Positions 37,118-48,364 of a stretch of DNA of 64,000 nt are shown piece after piece. The position numbers were made by a program, and so were the translations under genes. The stretch is from Ascarosepion bandense (taxonomy: Eukaryota > Mollusca > Cephalopoda > Sepiida > Sepiidae): positions 1,872,001-1,936,000 of the forward strand of contig JBBBDQ010000403.1 of NCBI GenBank assembly GCA_037127315.1. Reading direction: 5' to 3'. The stretch's first letter is position 1, and each line of letters opens with the position of its first letter. The notes below the pieces were generated by a model that saw only the letters and a list, made by a program, of their open reading frames with translations, was not told the origin of the DNA and did no database searches.

Positions 37118-37654
37118 TAAATGTATAAATGAATAAACTGAGTTGAAATTATTTCTAATCTAATGTCTGAAAAGTTAAAGTAAAAATCATGTGTTTATAT
37201 GCTTCACGTAAAAAGAATTTTGTCTCACTCTTGTAGATTTAATTTAAATTCAAAATTATTTTTGATAACGCCGGTTCACCTGCAAAACTTGTAAAAAAAT
37301 GCTCATGTCAAAATATGTCAAAATAAAAGAAAATGTCAAATATGTCACATTACGACAGAATGTACCAAAGTAATGCATTTCAATATATATCCAAATAAAT
37401 GTCAAATCTGTTGCATTATGACACAAAGTGCCAAAATAAAATAAAACATTAAAAAATATGTCAGATACATGCTGAATATGAGAAAACATGTTAAAATGAG
37501 GTATTCTATAAAGCATGTCAAAAACACGCATAAATATGATTTAACATGCCAAACTGGGACATACACTACAAATATGACAGCACATGCCAACGTGTGTTAT
37601 ATCAAAATATTCCAGAACAGTTAAAATTTGACATGTCAAAATGTGTAGAAACAA
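37118..37654. repeat. Degenerate 'ACATGTCAAAATA' motif array
   Basis: Loose repeats of ACATGTCAAAAT and ATATGTCAAAATA; the same motif returns at 38490-38860. Between them are unclassified sequence, a (TA)n run and a T-rich stretch. No exon seen. Confidence 0.55.
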
Positions 37655-37740
37655 CATGCCATGGTTATAATGCAATCTGTAACCATCGATCTACTGTAGT
37701 CTGAGGCCATGTCTCTATTGAAATCAACAGGCCATAATTA
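37655..37740. repeat. 24-bp minisatellite, small array D
   Basis: Three or four units of the 'tctattgtaatctgaggccat' type, matching arrays A-C. Confidence 0.7.
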
Positions 37741-38271
37741 TATGTTTAAATGCTCGTGTCAAAATATGTGTTGGATATTGGTTAATAGCAAGCGGTTTGA
37801 CACACAAGCAGATTGGTGTAGTCACTCCAAATGAAAGGAAAAACCTATTGAGTGATCTAATGGAGATATATATATATATATATAAATTTTTTTCTTTCTT
37901 TTCTTTTCTTTTTCTCTCCCTTCCTTCCTTTATCTCTCTTATTTCCCACCTTTTTTCCGTGTTGCTTAACCTTACATCAATTCAACACGGCCGTCCGTTA
38001 ATTTTTAAGTTACAATTCTCTTTCCTTTTTTGCGAACCCAGACGATGTAAATTTTTCTTTTCTTGTTTATTTGATTTTATTTTGTTTTATCTTTTTCTTT
38101 TTTTCTTTTTCTTTTTTAATTTCTTTGCAAATCTATTTAAAAAAAGAAAATTAGACTGATTTTTCTCCAGTTTCTGAAAGGATTTTTCTGTTGCTGAGGT
38201 GATGTGTTATCCCCCGTGGGGATTTTCATATCAAAATGATCATCCAGCATCATTGAATTAATCCTTTTTTA

Positions 38272-38274
<3 letters not shown>

Positions 38275-38322
<48 letters not shown>
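38275..38322. repeat. (TA)n microsatellite
   Basis: Perfect TA run of about 24 units. Another short one lies at 37865-37884. Confidence 0.95.
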
Positions 38323-38324
<2 letters not shown>

Positions 38325-38489
38325 TGAATAGAATCCACTCATGCAAATGTGCTGGGCAGGTCCATTATAGTATAGTGGACTAACCCACCTGCTGAATTAG
38401 ATACTCTCCTATGAATGAGGTAGATTACTTCAAGGGAACAAAAAGAAGGCAGCCATGTTAGAAGGCAAGTTATTTGATTTCTACAATGT

Positions 38490-38857
38490 GTAAAAACTGT
38501 GTGAAATATTACAGAACATTTAAAAAAGGACGTGTTGAAATATATGAAAACATGGCAGAACCCCTCTAAATCGGACTTGTTCAAACTGGCCAAAATATGA
38601 CAAAACATGTCGAAATAGAACATGTCAAAATATGCCAAAACATGTTAAAATGATGGTTCATGTCACAATGGAAAATGTCAAAACGTGTAAAAATATACCA
38701 AAATAAAATAGAGCATATCAATGTGTATCAAAATATGTAAGCAAAACTTAAAAACAGAATATGTCAAAACCACTCTATGTTGAAATTTGTCAAAATAAAA
38801 GTGAAAATGCCAAAATACATCATGTTAAACTAAATAAAAAAAATGTCAAAGTAGATC
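38490..38857. repeat. Degenerate 'ACATGTCAAAATA' motif array, second part
   Basis: Continues the motif series of 37118-37654 up to the SINE at 38858. Confidence 0.5.
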
Positions 38858-39045
38858 AGTCAGTTAAGTGCCATACGTGATACACGCTTGGGCGATCATG
38901 TCTCAAAAGAGACATGATTGACTGGGCAGAAAATTTTCCTGCAGTAGGTTGCCATTACTTTCTGTGGTAGACTGGTTGCCAACCAAGGCCATAGAACCCA
39001 ATCTATCCTGTTTTTTAACTCATAGCTGGAGGGATAAATGACAGA
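38858..39045 (-). mobile_element. tRNA-derived SINE, head-truncated (family 1)
   Basis: Body from CAGTCAGTTAAGTGCC to 'ctcatagctggaggg'; the head is missing. A second copy follows at 39168 in the same orientation. Confidence 0.8.
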
Positions 39046-39167
39046 TTATATTAAATTATTGTATTAAATATTAGTGGGGGATCAATTTAGTACTTCATAA
39101 CAATAGAAAACCGACCCCCACTTTATGCCCAGTAGACGTTTTAATTATGTTTCCAACTATTATATTC

Positions 39168-39475
39168 AGTCAGTCAGTTAAGTGCCGTACATGATACACG
39201 CTTGGGCGATCATGTTTCTTTTGTGACATGACTGACTGGGCAGAAGATTATCGCGCAGTAGGTTGCCATTGCTTTCTGCGGTAGACTGATTGCCGACCAA
39301 GGCTATAGAACCCAATCCGTCCTGTTATTTGACACATAGCTGGAGGGAAGAGACGGATTAAAACTTTTTCCAAAGGTATTTGTGCGTATATGATTGCAAC
39401 GAATTCAACTGGAATTCGAACTCTGCTCTCCGATTTCTCGTTCCGAGTCGATATCCAATGGACCACAACGCACAT
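39168..39475 (-). mobile_element. tRNA-derived SINE, full length (family 1)
   Basis: CAGTCAGTCAGTTAAGTGCC at the low end. The head has GGAATTCGAACTCTGC, TCTCGTTCCGAGTCGATATC and GACCACAACGCACATA. Confidence 0.88.
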
Positions 39476-39779
39476 ACATACCAGAAAAAATAAGACAGAC
39501 TAAATCACGCATGAATAAAACATAGTATATCCCAAAATATCAAAACAAATTGTATGTCGAAATAAATATGGTTGATATTTCTAAGAGATGATTATGCAAT
39601 AAAATGAGTCATCATCTATTTTCTAATGGACAATCATGTCTATTTTTGACTATAAGATTATTTAGAATCTTTATAGAATTAAAAAAAACATTTGAAAGAA
39701 CAAAAAAATCAAAGAATTAAATTTTCTCACCATAAAACATTAAGCAAAAGGATATAAGTAACTAGCGATTTCTACTTAC

Positions 39780-40343
39780 TCCAATAAAGTCTGTAGACCA
39801 ATGTCCAGGAATATGATATAAGTTCTTCATATCTTGGAACTCTGACAATGAACCAGTCATATGGACGACTAGCTATTCCCTCCAAGCCTTTCATGTCTAC
39901 TTCTCCGACAGCTACGACAAAAATCTTGATATTTTCACGTTTCAACCAACTGGCCGCTGTCGTGGTCCACTTAAGATTGTTCGATCTGCCGTTCGTGATG
40001 GCGATGACAATGTTGATTACGTGTCGTCTGGCGCCATACTTATAAGTGAATGAGTATGTTTTCAAAAAGGACAAGGCACGGTTCGTGTATTCCTGTCCCG
40101 TTACATACGGAATCTTGTCAATTGCTTTCAATACACGACGCAGATTCTTGAAAGTGTTCAAATTGAAGTCGTCTTTAACCCAAGTGCTGTAGGTGATAAC
40201 ACCGACTCTCACATGGCTGGGTGCAATGCGGAAATACCTGATGACATTCTTCACGAAGTCTTTCACTCTCTTGAAGTTTTTCCGTCCAACGTAGGTGGAT
40301 GAGTCAAGTACAAACATGATGCCCATACGTGCTGTGTTGTAAC
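39780..40343 (-). CDS. VWA-domain exon 2
   Basis: 564 bp, phase 1-1. Acceptor TTTTTTCTAACAG (40344 upward) and donor GTAAGT (complement of 39774-39779). Domain order: MGIMFVLDSSTYVG, helix NFKRVKDFVKNVIRYFRI, VRVGVITYSTWVKDDF, LKAIDKIPYVTG, NIVIAITNGRSNN, IKIFVVAVGEV, WFIVRVPRY, RLYWS. About two thirds identical to exons 1 and 4 by eye. The MIDAS is degenerate in the same way (DSSTY, TNG). The preceding delta exon (47636) supplies the G of the first Gly codon. Confidence 0.87.
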
Positions 40344-40432
40344 CTGTTAGAAAAAACAAAAGATATCACAGAGATATTTCATAAAATATACGTGTGTGTG
40401 TGTCAGCGCATATCTATCTAAATCTAAACTTA

Positions 40433-40770
40433 TTTATAAATGGAACTTCGTCTGTGTGTGTGTGTGTTTGTGTCTGTGTGTGTGTCCGTTACCTATAGAC
40501 TCTGAAACGGCTGAACTGATTTTCTTGAAAATTTACACAGTTGTACTATAAGCGTCTGCGAGTGTTCTTAGCTAGGTTTTGTATCGAGGTACCCCTAATT
40601 AATATCGAAAATCGATAATTGAAAAAATTGGGTTGTAGAAGGAGTGGTCGAATTTTAATCAAATTTGATACACTCATAGACAAAGACATAAGAAACAATA
40701 TTCAGAAGTTTCAAGGTTGCAGTTCTTACAATAGTGCAGAAAATCGATAATATATATATAAAAGGTAAGA

Positions 40771-40823
<53 letters not shown>

Positions 40824-41175
40824 ATCTGCTTGTATGTCTTTTTTTCAGCCCTTTTATTTTAGTTTTTGCTTCGGGTTTGACTAAGTAGGTATAATTGTAG
40901 TTCTTAGTCTCAGCCATGATACCATTTACTCAGAGGACTTATTTAGCCTTCAAAATTCAGTTTACAACGAAAAAGATTATTTGATATCGATACCAGGAAA
41001 TCAAAATTTGAGTTAGATCCATTCATTTTTCTTTCAGTCTACGGTTTCGCTTTAACTGGAAACAACTATTGCTTTTTAGTCTTTCGTGCCAACGTGCAAA
41101 GAGTCTGAGCTCCAGGGCCATAGATTAGTTCTAATGCTTTCATTACACCCAAGCAACGCCGGGCTATACTGCTAG
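40433..41175 (+). mobile_element. Non-autonomous Helitron, full length
   Basis: TCTAAACTTATTTATAAATG at the 5' end, TACTGCTAG|T at the 3' end, and long internal (GT)n at 40780-40822. Probably the best reference copy together with 20746-21456. Confidence 0.85.
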
Positions 41176-41399
41176 TATATATATATTTCTAGACATCTAC
41201 AACATCATTCCTGTCTACTTTGACAATATAAAAAATAATGATCGATAACACAACTATCCTACACTAAGAAAACAACAAAAGCAAATTACAGATTCTCGAG
41301 GCAACATTCACAAAAACACTTAAGCCATTAACAGAATCAGATATGAAGACAGTAGTAATTTTCTAAAATGTTTGTAAAAAGAACAGTTTTTTTGTTTTA

Positions 41400-41762
41400 C
41401 GCTTTAACACGTGCATCACCATAACATTACAACATATAAAAAAATCCATTTTGGATAATTTTCACGTTCTAATGAACGCTAGCAATTTGTCAACCGTTGT
41501 ATTTGAAGCAGAAAAAAATTTACAGCAATTTTTAGTAACAGTTTTGCAGTTATTTTTTGTTACTATAACTCACACCCCTGAAGATGATCTCGGAAAGAGG
41601 TTGAAAGTAATTGGGCACATTGAGAAATGAATGATAATAACATCTGTCAACGTTACATCTTATTTTTGACATGTTTCAATTATAATACGCGAAAGATTAT
41701 CCGTGAGTATGAATGGAGTTTATTAAAAAACACGCAGACAGAATGTTAGCAATTTATTTAAT
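41400..41762. repeat. Interspersed repeat of about 365 bp, copy 2
   Basis: Colinear with 4979-5341. It is followed after a short gap by (CA)n(TA)n at 41792-41854. Confidence 0.7.
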
Positions 41763-41791
41763 TTGACATGTCTAAAAGAAAGTTTGCTGCC

Positions 41792-41793
41792 TA

Positions 41794-41852
<59 letters not shown>

Positions 41853-41854
41853 GT
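41792..41854. repeat. (CA)n(TA)n microsatellite
   Basis: Perfect dinucleotide runs. Confidence 0.95.
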
Positions 41855-42024
41855 CAAGACCCAGCGGAAGCAGTCTGTTTCATGTTTAAACGTAATCAAT
41901 AAAGATTGCATTTAAGCTCAAAGATTGCTTTTAAGTATGATGCACGCTGATTGTTGACTTCAGTGTTCACTTCTATATTTACATACGCTCTATTTCTGAT
42001 ATTGAGCACTTTAATCCACAGGTA

Positions 42025-42316
42025 TCGGTCTGTTAAGTGCCATACGGAATTCACGCTTGCTCGATAATTTCTCTTTCGATCCATGACTGACTAGGTAAAA
42101 AAATTTTCCGCGTTAGTTCGCCATATCTTTTCGCGGTAGATTGGTTGCCAGCCAAGACTACAGAACCCAATCTGTTTTTCTACTTAACTCATAGCTGAAG
42201 GGAGAATATTCTAAGGATATTTGCACGTAAGTGAAAGCAACGAATTCAATTGGAATTCGAACTTGGCTCTCCGATTTCTCATTCCGAGCCAATATCTATT
42301 GCACCACAACACACAT
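42025..42316 (-). mobile_element. tRNA-derived SINE, diverged (family 1)
   Basis: Body and head are recognisable (GGAATTCGAACTTGGC, ATTGCACCACAACACACAT). The low end is shortened to 'ggtctgttaagtgccatac'. Confidence 0.78.
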
Positions 42317-42575
42317 CTACACCACCCACAAAAACAGCATACCTTAAAACTGTATTTTTAAGTCAGCACCCAATGACGACGGTCTGTTTCATGCTTATAC
42401 GCAATTGTCAAGCCACGTGTGTTGTGCTTTTGCTCGACTATTGCTATATGCAGGTCAGTAGTCCATTGTGCATAGTCTACTGTATTGTTCAAACGTAAGA
42501 GCTTTTGAGTGGAAACAATTGTGGATCTGGATTCTGGATGTTGACGTCAACGTCACCTTAGACTATATTTCTTCA

Positions 42576-42576
<1 letters not shown>

Positions 42577-42622
<46 letters not shown>
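42577..42622. repeat. (CA)n microsatellite
   Basis: About 22 CA repeats. Confidence 0.95.
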
Positions 42623-42625
<3 letters not shown>

Positions 42626-42672
42626 GCGCAGACACATTTATTATACAATAAATTTCGAATCATCTTATCTGT

Positions 42673-43618
42673 AGAATAGTCTATTTTGGCAGACAAAGAT
42701 GTCAGCTGTCTGTCTTTTCAACCCCAGTGTGGACCGAGTCCGTGTTGAAAGTACAAATTTCATCAGACGAAAGGCACGAGATGAAGGTCGGGAAGGGTGG
42801 AAGTTTTATGTCTTAAAGGGAAGAATTTATATAAAAATAAAACTCGAACATTAACCTTATGACATAAATTTGGTGCTATATATAGAATTAAAAATTAACA
42901 TAAATTATTTTTTCACAAATAACAGTTAGAGAGATCATTTAGAGGGGAGCATTTATTAATGTTAAACGGTAAATGTCTAGAGGTTATAGACAGGGAAGAA
43001 TCAGAATTAGTTATATTTTCGGCATTTGAAGAATTAGACGTGAGTGAATACAAGGAAACATAGTAGCTAATTGAGTTAAACCCAAATTATGGACATTTTT
43101 ATTTGTTTTTATGTCAACATTTAAACACTAATTCCTCTGATTCAATAGTTGGCTTTGAATATTGTATTTTATTATCCAAATTTTTCTCCTAAATATGATT
43201 CAACATATCTCTAACTATTACAAGTACGTGCAGAACCTATAATCTTTCAATCTGTCTGTAGACTTCGGCCTTTCTCCTTCAATTTCCCAAAACTTTCAGA
43301 AAGAACTCTCTGGTGATTTATTTTAGGATTAAAAAATGAGTGTTTATGGGTATAATATCTCTATTTCTATTACTCACGCAAAAATTCCAATGTAAACATT
43401 ATAATTTCCTTATTTTCTTTGGGGGAAATGATCGCAAGATATATAACTCCGGTAGATCTGCATGTACTCTCCATTTTCTTCAGACCTCCACTATTCCCTG
43501 ACCCTCACCTTGTGCTTTTTGTCGGAAGAAATTTGTACTTTAGACACAGACTCAGGCCACACAGGGGTTGACAGGACAGACAACTGACATCTTCGTCTGC
43601 CGAATTAAACTATTCCCT
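42673..43618. mobile_element. Foldback DNA element with inverted repeats of about 145 bp
   Basis: The left arm (about 42673-42815) and right arm (about 43475-43618) are inverted copies. GCAGACAAAGATGTCAG matches the complement of CTGACATCTTCGTCTGC, and GTACAAATTTCATC matches GAAGAAATTTGTAC. The middle of about 660 bp is AT-rich with no clear ORF. Arms differ by scattered substitutions, so it is not recent. Confidence 0.75.
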
Positions 43619-43789
43619 AGATAAGGTGAGTTAAAACTTACAATTTAGTGAATATTTACCCTGTAGTTAAATAAAATGAGCCCTTTTTGTGGATCATTTT
43701 TAATATTTTATAATTTTTAATATTATATTACTAGGATCCGCTTGGATTATTGACCAAGGAAAGTTTCCTTACTACAATTTTTACCGTCT

Positions 43790-43792
<3 letters not shown>

Positions 43793-43834
<42 letters not shown>
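43793..43834. repeat. (TA)n microsatellite
   Basis: Perfect TA run. Confidence 0.95.
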
Positions 43835-43837
<3 letters not shown>

Positions 43838-43877
43838 GCATCGCTCATTCAATAATGGATTAGAGCACTGTAGCTAT

Positions 43878-44049
43878 TGGGCGTGTTTATACGCGCTAAA
43901 AAGTTTGCCTTCTACCGGATGCTCGTGGCCTAGGAGTAGAATCGCTGACTGACGCCGATTCGGTTGGGTTTCAATCCTGGGTTAGGAAGCGATCGGAGTC
44001 TAACCGTACTGATGAGCTGTGATACAACGAAACAGATCTGTCTGCGGAT

Positions 44050-44055
<6 letters not shown>
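43878..44055 (+). mobile_element. tRNA-derived SINE carrying a hammerhead ribozyme-like domain, copy B
   Basis: The head has CTCGTGGCCTAGGAGTAGAA (A-box-like) and GGGTTTCAATCCTGGG (B-box-like), followed by the ribozyme-like segment at 43997-44053. The element runs directly into a (TA)n tail at 44053-44086. Confidence 0.7.
43997..44053 (+). ncRNA. Type I hammerhead ribozyme-like motif in SINE copy B
   Basis: CTGATGA at 44009-44015; stem II at 44016-44028 with one C-A mismatch; GAAA at 44029-44032; stem III ACA/TGT; cleavage predicted after 44042. Stem I is complete: CCGTA/TGCGG inside (one G-T pair), an internal loop TAA/AT, then AGTC/GACT outside. This matches natural type I hammerheads with an internal loop in stem I. 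Confidence 0.68.
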
Positions 44056-44091
<36 letters not shown>

Positions 44092-44329
44092 GAAAGTGTA
44101 AGACAAAATAAAAAAAATTACAATTTCCTCAATAATGATCTTGATATATAAAAATATTTTAATATTAAAATCCAGGAGTTTAAATGTAAGGTCAATAGAC
44201 ACCTAACACACTAACTCACCTCCATTCTTTCAAACACTCATCCTATCTACCCAGCCTCCGTATCCTTACCCACCTATCACCCTCCTTTTGACATTTCCTA
44301 TATCTAACCACTATCTCTCTTTACCTTCC

Positions 44330-44662
44330 CCTATGTAGCCCCATGCACAATAGTGGCAGTGGAATGCCTTGCTTGGGGTGAAATGATTAAAAAAAATCAT
44401 AATACTGTTAATATTAATACATTCTAATACATTGTAATACTATTAAAAATTTTACAATGTATTAATAATACTATTTTTAATATTAATAATAGTATTCTTA
44501 CATTGTAATGCATTATAATGCTATTCATAATAATTATAATGCAATGCCATGCATTGTAATACTATTAATAATATTAATAACATATAATTACTATATACTA
44601 ATATTTATATTATAATACTATTTATCATAGGGATAATCCACATATACTGTCTTAATATGGAG
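44330..44662. repeat. MITE fragment and AT-rich 'ACATTGTAATACTATT' repeats
   Basis: 44330-44395 is the right end of the MITE family (GTAGCCCCATGCAC, TTGCTTGGGGTGA, poly-A). 44400-44640 repeats TACATTGTAATACTATT-like units, which reappear beyond the 34-bp satellite at 47190-47275. Confidence 0.65.
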
Positions 44663-47168
44663 AGGAAAAACTACTGAAAAGTTGTAAGTTTAAAAATGTA
44701 TTTTTTGAGAGTATTTATGTATTTCTATTATTATATTATATATAATTATAATATAATAATAGAAATAAATAAATACTATATTATATATAACAATAGAAAT
44801 AAATAAATACTATATTATATATAACAATAGAAATAAATAAATACTATATTATATATAATAATAGAAATAAATAAATACTATATTATATATAATAATAGAA
44901 ATAAATAAATACTATATTATATATAACAATAGAAATAAATAAATACTATATTATATATAATAATAGAAATAAATAAATACTATATTATATATAACAATAG
45001 AAATAAATAAATACTATATTATATATAATAATAGAAATAAATAAATACTATATTATATATAATAATAGAAATAAATAAATAAATACTATATTATATATAG
45101 CAATAGAAATAAATAAATACTATATTATATATAATAATAGAAATAAATAAATACTATATTATATGTAACAATAGAAATAAATAAATACTATATTATATAT
45201 AATAATAGAAATAAATAAATAATATATTATATATAATAATAGAAATAAATAAATACTATATTATATATAATAATAGAAATAAATAAATAAATACTATATT
45301 ATATATAGCAATAGAAATAAATAAATACTATATTATATATAATAATAGAAATAAATAAATACTATATTATATGTAACAATAGAAATAAATAAATACTATA
45401 TTATATATAATAATAGAAATAAATAAATACTATATTATATATAATAATAGAAATAAATAAATACTATATTATATATAAAAATAGAAATAAATAAATACTA
45501 TATTATATATAATAATAGAAATAAATAAATAAATACTATATTATATATAGCAATAGAAATAAATAAATACTATATTATATATAATAATAGAAATAAATAA
45601 ATACTATATTATATGTAACAATAGAAATAAATAAATACTATATTATATATAATAATAGAAATAAATAAATACTATATTATATATAATAATAGAAATAAAT
45701 AAATACTATATTATATATAAAAATAGAAATAAATAAATACTATATTATATATAATAATAGAAATAAATAAATACTATATTATATATAGCAATAGAAATAA
45801 ATAAATACTATATTATATATAATAATAGAAATAAATAAATACTATATTATATGTAACAATAGAAATAAATAAATACTATATTATATATAATAATAGAAAT
45901 ACATAAATAAATACTATATTATATATAGCAATAGAAATAAATAAATACTATATTATATATAATAATAGAAATAAATAAATACTATATTATATGTAACAAT
46001 AGAAATGAATAAATACTATATTATATATAATAATAGAAATAAATAAATACTATATTATATATAATAATAGAAATAAATAAATACTATATTATATATAATA
46101 ATAGAAATAAATAAATAAATACTTTATTTATATATACAATAGAAATAAATAAATACTATATTATATATTATAATAGAAATAAATAAATACTATATTATAT
46201 GTAACAATAGAAATAAATAAATACTATATTATATATAATAATAGAAATAAATAAATACTATATTATATATAATAATAGAAATAAATAAATACTATATTAT
46301 ATATAATAATAGAAATAAATAAATAAATACTTTATTATATATAGTAATAGAAATAAATAAATACTATATTATATATTATAATAGAAATAAATAAATACTA
46401 TATTATATGTAACAATAGAAATAAATAAATACTATATTATATATAATAATAGAAATAAATAACTACTATATTTTATATAATAATAGAAATAAATAAATAC
46501 TATATTATATATAATAATAGAAATAAATAAATAAATACTATATTATATATAGCAATAGAAATAAATAAATACTATATTATATATAATAATAGAAATAAAT
46601 AAATACTATATTATATGTAACAATAGAAATAAATAAATACTATATTATATATAATAATAGAAATAAATAACTACTATATTTTATATAATAATAGAAATAA
46701 ATAAATACTATATTATATATAATAATAGAAATAAATAAATAAATACTATATTATATATAGCAATAGAAATAAATAAATACTATATTATATATAATAATAG
46801 AAATAAATAAATACTATATTATATATAATAATAGAAATAAATAAATACTATATTATATATAGCAATAGAAATAAATAAATACTATATTATATATAATAAT
46901 AGAAATAAATAAATACTATATTATATGTAACAATAGAAATAAATAAATACTATATTATATATAATAATAGTAATAAATAACTACTATATTTTATATAATA
47001 ATAGAAATAAATAAATAAATACTATATTATATATAATAATAGAAATAAATACTATATTATATATAATAATAGAAATAAATACTATATTATATATAATAAT
47101 AGAAATAAATAAATAAATACTGTCAAAAAATACATTTTTAAACTTACAACTTTTCAGTAGTTTTTCCT
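44663..47168. mobile_element. Foldback element enclosing a 34-bp satellite
   Basis: Exact 46-bp terminal inverted repeats at 44663-44708 (starts AGGAAAAACTACTG) and 47123-47168 (ends CAGTAGTTTTTCCT). Inside the left arm one inverted copy of the satellite unit (44711-44745) faces the array, so the unit derives from the element's own inner arm. Confidence 0.85.
44746..47122. repeat. 34-bp satellite array, about 70 units
   Basis: Unit AATAATAGAAATAAATAAAT plus ACTATATTATATAT. Variants have GCAATAG, ACAATAG or an extra AAAT. Variant order repeats in blocks of several units, indicating higher-order amplification. Confidence 0.95.
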
Positions 47169-47279
47169 ATAATCCTATTTATATCATATTAATACATTGT
47201 AATATATTGTAATACATTGTAATACTATTAAAATATTAATACTCATATTAATACATTGTAATACTCGTCTTTGTTACCA

Positions 47280-47600
47280 TTATTTACATGGGACAGTAAC
47301 AAAGTGGTTTCAAATCTTGGCTCCTGAATTTGGTTGTGTCATTGTGAGTTCAATCTATGGATTGGATAGTACAGACTAATATACAGTACAATAAGGACTA
47401 ATCATAACTGGTAAGTGTTAAATAAATAACAAGACTATATATCATGAGATATGGAACGAGAAGACTCTACATTAAATAAAGAGCTCAGGTCAAAATTAAC
47501 CTGACCGACCAACCTCTGAAGAAGGTAAGAGAGCGCAATTTTGCTAATAATAACAAAGATTAGTCCGACTGTAATACAACTAATTGTGAAGTAAATAAAC
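47280..47600. repeat. tRNA-like interspersed repeat
   Basis: Contains a tRNA-like stretch (GTAACAAAGTGGTTTCAAAT, GTGAGTTCAATC) and CCTCTGAAGAAGG. It is similar in plan to the centre and arm of the 29985-30400 element. Confidence 0.45.
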
Positions 47601-47635
47601 ATTTTAAGCAATAAAGAAATGAGAAAACTACTAAC

Positions 47636-47659
47636 CTGTTAATCTCCACTTTGTTCTGA
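47636..47659 (-). CDS. Mini-exon delta (24 bp) before VWA exon 2
   Basis: Acceptor TTTTTCAATTATAG and donor GTTAGT (complement of 47630-47635). Phase 1-1; encodes (V)RTKWRLT and then shares a Gly codon with VWA exon 2. Same length as delta exons at 58774 and 25201. Confidence 0.8.
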
Positions 47660-48154
47660 CTATAATTGAAAAATAAAAACAAGTCAATATTAAAGTTATG
47701 AAATCAAAAGATACAACAGGGTGCTGCTGAAAAGCTCTCAATCATATCCACTTTTGAAAATCAGCAATTTGATTTCTGCTTATTAACATACTGATTTTGG
47801 TAAATGGGTCAGAATGGAAACTTTTTAGTAACCCCTTGTACATTTATTTTGTGAAAAAATGGGGGTCATAAATAACAGAAATTAGCTAATGAGAACAAAA
47901 TGTATGTACTGAATTTTAAATAAATATCAAACAAAGAATGTGACTGGTGATTTTATGCAGCAATGTGCGCAAGAAAATGATGTTAGACACTTTATAATTA
48001 AATATTTGAAGAAATCAAATTATATGGGATAAACATTGAGTTTTAATTCACTGGATATATTTTAAGATGTTTTTAAGGAATAATCTTTCTGTTATTGCAG
48101 CTAAATTTACTGAAATTAAATTTATTAAAAAAACAAACTTTAATTCATACTAAC
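47660..48154. other. Intron sequence without recognised features
   Basis: AT-rich; nothing supported. Confidence 0.35.
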
Positions 48155-48181
48155 CTTCATATTCGTATTTCTGTTTGTTTT
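48155..48181 (-). CDS. Mini-exon gamma (27 bp)
   Basis: Acceptor TTTGCTTTTTACAG and donor GTTAGT (complement of 48149-48154). Phase 1-1; encodes (E)NKQKYEYE. Junctions: GAA (Glu) from beta at 49646, GTC (Val) into delta at 47636. Confidence 0.8.
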
Positions 48182-48364
48182 CTGTAAAAAGCAAAAACAT
48201 AAAAACAAAATAGTAGAATATTTGAGAGCCAAACACAATTTTCCATATATATACAAGCTTGCATAAATTACATATTTTTCTAGTTCTGCTATTCTACTAT
48301 TCAGCTGAGTTAATATCTGAGGCACTATATCTACGGAGTCGCATGTCATTGATTTCCTACGTAT

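Noticed and set aside
37260..37290. VWA-gene exon starting at acceptor TTTTGCAG near 37287
   Set aside because: An in-frame stop occurs before any plausible donor.
39248..39475. 75-codon ORF and similar ORFs at 5948 and 60827
   Set aside because: They are SINE sequence (the shared frame MNAMNSAGIRTR / MNARNSTGIRTR comes from the tRNA-like head).
43630..43665. Mini-exon candidate with good acceptor near 43657
   Set aside because: The 19-bp length is not a multiple of three and the frame hits TAA at once.
44200..44230. Donor GTGAGT near 44216
   Set aside because: The upstream sequence has no pyrimidine tract and the candidate exon would be 17 bp; it lies in a repeat.
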